This document shows positions 61,068-64,000 of a stretch of 64,000 nucleotides of DNA, one piece after another. How positions within the stretch are numbered: position 1 is the first letter of the stretch; each line of letters starts with the position of its first letter. The notes below the pieces were generated by a model. It did not search any database. It was not told the DNA's origin and worked only from the letters and a program-made list of their open reading frames with translations. Source of the stretch: Epithemia pelagica (lineage: Eukaryota; Bacillariophyta; Bacillariophyceae; Surirellales; Surirellaceae); NCBI GenBank assembly GCA_946965045.2, contig OX337231.1, positions 2,976,001 through 3,040,000 on the forward strand. Direction: 5' to 3'. A program made the translations under genes and the position numbers.

Positions 61068-62975
61068 ATGTCTACCAATAACAACGACATCAACGACAAC
61101 ATCAACTCTGATGGAATGAACTTGGAGCAATTGCTAGCGGAGAATCAACGCCTACGCGCAGAGAAGCAACGCCTAGCGGAGCTCAAACTGGAGAAGCAAC
61201 GCCTAGTCGCGAAGACGCAACGCCTAATTTATGAAGGAAGTATCGATCAGATGATCAATGAATTCGATGGAATCCCTGACATGCCTCTGGTCAAAGGTCT
61301 CTTCCCGCACGAAGACCGTAGTCGTCAAGCGAAAAGTTCCGTCGACCCAAACTTTGTTACATCGCAGGATCTTAATTTTGGCATCAAGTTGACGGACAAA
61401 AATGGCTTCCAACTCAGGTCTTTTGTGCCCAATCATCAACTCACTGTGAAAGATGGTGTAAAAATCCTCTCCTACCACAACGAGGTGACAGTCTGTGACT
61501 ACGTACAAGATGTTGTGAAAATGAGCCTGCGATCGCTGGGATACTTCGACTCTTGCTTTGTGTTCAAGGAGATGAGCCTTTTCTCCTTGCGACATGATTT
61601 GATTGTGGTGCTGCACCCGGAAAAGGGCATCATTTTGATTATTCAAGTCAAGATGCCAGGTGACAACTTGTTCCAATCCACACACATTGCAGGGCAAGTT
61701 GCTGATTACCTGATGGCACAGTATCGGCTAGGAAACCCCCAGCCGCTTGTTCTCTTGTCATCCTATCGGGAGGCTTGCTTATGTCGCTTGAAGCCAGAGA
61801 GTTTAAATGGAACAGAGGACTGGCAGGTAGGTGACGGGGGTGAAAATATGTCACGCGGTCTGGAAGAGGGGACGAGGTCGAAGTACCGAGAAATTGTTCA
61901 ACAGGGTGTAGATCTCATCAGGTCTGGCACGGACCCAGGTGTTGCCATAGGAGACGACGTGCAACAACAGAAAAATGACAACAAACTCGAGACGTCCCCA
62001 GAGAAACGCACCCGTGAAAACTCCATTGATATCCCGAGCCCTTTGAAGAAGACAAGGCGGACACGCAACAGTGGGAAAAGCGAGAAGAACAGTCCGAAAC
62101 GCAAGAAATCACCCACGATCGAAGTCGTTCGCCCGGAAGTTGTTTACTCCAGACCATTCACTCTCAAAAATATGATGCAGGGTGTAACATTGTCTATCGC
62201 CTGCAGTCTTGTCTCTCTCAAGCAGAAGGCAGCGAGCCCCGCGGAAGAAATTTGGCCCAAACAACAATCCGCGCTCGATGGGCTACACCCTTACGTGGAT
62301 GAGAACACGTTGAAATGGGCGAAGGTGAAAGATATGTGTATTGATTACATGAACCATCCTTTTCCTAGCACTACTCCTCCAAAATATTGCCTTGTACGAG
62401 AGATTGGTCAGGGTTACAACGCCCGAGTTTATCTTGGTGTAGATGAGTACGGACAAGCTTGTGTTCTCAAGTTTTATCTGGGTACCGTTGATGCGGAGAC
62501 GACGGCTTTGAGCCCCGAGGAGCGTAAAAAGAAGCGTACCCAATATCTTGAGGAAACCAGGAAAGAGGTTGAAGATGAAGTGCAGCGTTGGAAGGACCTG
62601 CAAGGGGACTACAAAGATTATGTTGAACATGTGTTGCTCAATGCACAAAACGTGTTGAAAATGCCAGTTTTTGCTCCAGTGCCTCTGGATAATCGCTCAA
62701 GCGTTCTTGGCACTGTCGAGAAGAAGCTGCTCGAGTTTTTTAGGAAAGGATATGTCTACAATGAGGTGCATTGGCAGCATATCGGATGTCGCCGAACCGA
62801 CAAGAGCAACGAGTTGGAAATTGCTTTGCTGGACTTGGAGTCGCTCCACAAAGTATCCAGTGAAACCTCAGAAAATGTCCAGCGGCAGATTAAATCCCTA
62901 AAGGCACGTATGGGAAGTGCGCCTGCCAGTGGCCGTTCTAGTGTGCTTTGGGGGGCGCCTTTGCATGGCATGTAG
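61068..62975 (+). CDS. coiled-coil, PD-(D/E)XK-like nuclease and kinase-like protein (CR-type?)
   Basis: A 635-residue intact frame. Residues about 15-52 are a coiled coil with RL-EKQRL repeats. The first domain (about 105-265) has FSLRHDLIVVLHPEKGIILI and IIQVKMPG: Asp177 and, 16 positions on, Gln193-x-Lys195, the D...QxK form of a PD-(D/E)XK nuclease core. A basic Lys/Arg linker with nuclear-localisation-like KRKK follows. The last part (about 435-625) is kinase-like: G-loop IGQGYNARVYLG (about 444-455), VLKF with Lys468, and a loop EVHWQHIG and LLDLES where kinases have HRD and DFG. Restriction-like plus kinase domains together are a hallmark of CR (Crinkler-RHS) type proteins. Activity and role are inference; the kinase looks degenerate. 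Confidence 0.7.
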   Translation: MSTNNNDINDNINSDGMNLEQLLAENQRLRAEKQRLAELKLEKQRLVAKTQRLIYEGSIDQMINEFDGIPDMPLVKGLFPHEDRSRQAKSSVDPNFVTSQDLNFGIKLTDKNGFQLRSFVPNHQLTVKDGVKILSYHNEVTVCDYVQDVVKMSLRSLGYFDSCFVFKEMSLFSLRHDLIVVLHPEKGIILIIQVKMPGDNLFQSTHIAGQVADYLMAQYRLGNPQPLVLLSSYREACLCRLKPESLNGTEDWQVGDGGENMSRGLEEGTRSKYREIVQQGVDLIRSGTDPGVAIGDDVQQQKNDNKLETSPEKRTRENSIDIPSPLKKTRRTRNSGKSEKNSPKRKKSPTIEVVRPEVVYSRPFTLKNMMQGVTLSIACSLVSLKQKAASPAEEIWPKQQSALDGLHPYVDENTLKWAKVKDMCIDYMNHPFPSTTPPKYCLVREIGQGYNARVYLGVDEYGQACVLKFYLGTVDAETTALSPEERKKKRTQYLEETRKEVEDEVQRWKDLQGDYKDYVEHVLLNAQNVLKMPVFAPVPLDNRSSVLGTVEKKLLEFFRKGYVYNEVHWQHIGCRRTDKSNELEIALLDLESLHKVSSETSENVQRQIKSLKARMGSAPASGRSSVLWGAPLHGM

Positions 62976-63025
62976 ATGTGCCAAAAACAGCTACGGCTGT
63001 GATCAATGGTGAAACCGACCGAGGC

Positions 63026-63237
63026 TGAGGAGGCAATGGATTTTCGGTCTTCAACAATGGAGGATCCATGTTTCTGACGAATCCAGAAGTTTCATTGCAA
63101 AATAACATTGCCAGTCTGACTCAAATGCAGCATGCCATGTATGCACAACAGCAGTAGTATCAGCAACAAAAACCAATTATTGACGACGACGATGGTATGA
63201 ATTTGAATTCAAACCCAGACCAGCTGAATCGTTCAAG
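63026..63237 (+). pseudogene. decayed copy of DUF6824 gene 3' part
   Basis: 63026-63222 is highly similar to 57640-57833 of the DUF6824 gene but has an in-frame TAG where the gene has CAG in its Gln run, and a one-base deletion shortly after (GGTATGAA for GGTGATGAA). It then jumps to sequence matching about 58388-58401 and on to 58574, so two segments are missing. Clearly non-coding. Confidence 0.9.
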
Positions 63238-63656
63238 TCTCTTTGATAAAAAACAAGTGCACTATGAAACCGTGCATCTTAAGTGGGATTTCATACGACA
63301 AGTCATATTTGACTCTCACCATTCATCAAAGCAATCTCAAAGACCAGTCCCTGCATGCTATGTCGTCATGCCCCAGCAGATATACCCCGAGAACTGTAAG
63401 AAATATGATAGCCAAAGTGCGATGTACGTTAGAATTAGTTTAGGAAGCCTTGCCATGCATACGTATACTTTCTTGCTGGTGTAGTCCGGTTAGTGATCAT
63501 CGTTCTCCATCGTTGTGATGGTGTTGCTCTTCTCCTAACGATATCCCACAGAGTCTACTAAGACCATGTATCATTAGGAATGACGTCCTAAAGCGTAAAA
63601 GAGTGCGAAATACGACCTTCCGAGTCGGGGCGACCACGCTCACTGTGTGAATCCGA
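63238..63656 (+). repeat. right copy of duplicated 3' flank
   Basis: Direct repeat of 58574-58985 with some substitutions and small indels. At its right end it merges into the intact 3' coding end of the acidic gene, while the left copy diverges there. It covers the gap between the nuclease-kinase gene region and the acidic gene. Confidence 0.88.
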
Positions 63657-64000
63657 GTTTGATCGTACAGAGTCCGGAGACACCACTGCGGAAGCACCAC
63701 CTTGTTGCTCCTTGGAGTTCGGTGAGGGTTGGACATGTTCTGTTGTTGCAGCAGTCTCATGACTTTCTTTTTGCTCGTCTTTGTTTTGTTCGTTGTCCTC
63801 CTGTTCCTCATTCTCCTCAAAACAATCATCATCATCATCTTCTTCTTCCATCTCTTCATCCCATTCTGGTTCTTCGGCGTTGTCATATTGCCCTTTATCC
63901 AGTTCCTCATGTTCGTCAAAGTCACTATCATCTTCTTCTTCTCTTTCAAGCGCCACATCCCACTCTGGTTCCTCCGAGTCGTCTGTCTCCCCTTTTTCAT
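63588..64000 (-). CDS. acidic repeat protein, 3' part only (runs off the edge)
   Basis: The minus-strand frame is open from the window edge (first whole codon at 63998) to a stop at 63588, giving 136 residues. It is rich in Glu and Asp, with the motif EEPEWD repeated twice (SEEPEWDVALERE and AEEPEWDEEMEEE), then DDDDD. The C-terminal 50 residues are Ser/Gln/His-rich. The start lies outside the window. No family is recognised; such acidic frames can be histone- or basic-protein-binding, but this is not shown. The C-terminal 20 or so residues are copied in the left repeat at 58920-58985. Confidence 0.6.
   Translation of the reverse strand, partial: EKGETDDSEEPEWDVALEREEEDDSDFDEHEELDKGQYDNAEEPEWDEEMEEEDDDDDCFEENEEQEDNEQNKDEQKESHETAATTEHVQPSPNSKEQQGGASAVVSPDSVRSNSDSHSERGRPDSEGRISHSFTL

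Noticed and set aside
1-64000. CRISPR arrays, bacterial-type operons, rRNA genes
   Set aside because: No regularly spaced repeats with spacers, no Shine-Dalgarno-linked operons and no rRNA-like sequence were seen.

Overview
The window looks like a nuclear contig from a diatom, most likely a raphid pennate. The reasons are: densely packed genes with few, short GT-AG introns (ten introns of about 70-140 bp in eight genes); a DUF6824 protein of the kind expanded in diatoms; organelle-type proteins (IF-3, YqgF) with ER-signal-like leaders as expected for a secondary plastid; and a copia-type retroelement resembling the diatom CoDi group. The species assignment is inference. No bacterial operons, CRISPR arrays, rRNA or convincing tRNA genes were seen.

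Positions 1-50,000 are mostly ordinary housekeeping genes. In order: a TPT/DMT-family transporter; a secreted or membrane histidine phosphatase; a secreted STI1-like repeat protein; an ERdj3-type DnaJ; lipoyl synthase; two lineage-specific proteins; a type I membrane protein with a GPR107-like lumenal domain; mitochondrial ribosomal protein uL22m; CNOT11; a small membrane protein; a small secreted cysteine-rich protein; CCDC124/Lso2; a ZC3HC1-like zinc-finger protein; RAD51C; a cytochrome P450; a YqgF/RuvX-fold protein; a chymotrypsin-fold protein with Cys at the Ser position; a MORN-repeat protein with an in-frame TGA at its exon 1 boundary; a multi-C2 membrane protein; proteasome RPN9; U5 snRNP GTPase Snu114; a SET-domain protein; an unknown protein; U4/U6 snRNP Prp3; and a plastid-type IF-3. 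Most neighbours are divergent or convergent pairs with short intergenic spaces. The one large empty stretch is 42,174-44,362.

Positions 48,200-64,000 are the disturbed, accessory part. An ABC transporter gene carries two single-base frame breaks. It is followed by a 4.8 kb LTR retroelement (50,392-55,180) with nearly identical LTRs, a 5-bp target duplication, a gag and a protease region separated by one in-frame TGA, and no integrase, reverse transcriptase or RNase H. Next comes a DUF6824 gene with a 27-bp coding minisatellite. Its 3' end and downstream sequence recur about 4.6 kb further on as a decayed copy. Between the two copies lie a 377-bp Harbinger/Tourist-like MITE and a head-to-head gene pair only 58 bp apart: a frame-broken P-loop protein and a coiled-coil/PD-(D/E)XK-like nuclease/protein-kinase-like protein. 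The pair resembles Crinkler-RHS (CR)-type effector or transposon-derived architectures and is the most unusual locus here. The right edge cuts an acidic-repeat protein gene, whose 3' tail is also present in the left copy of the flanking duplication.
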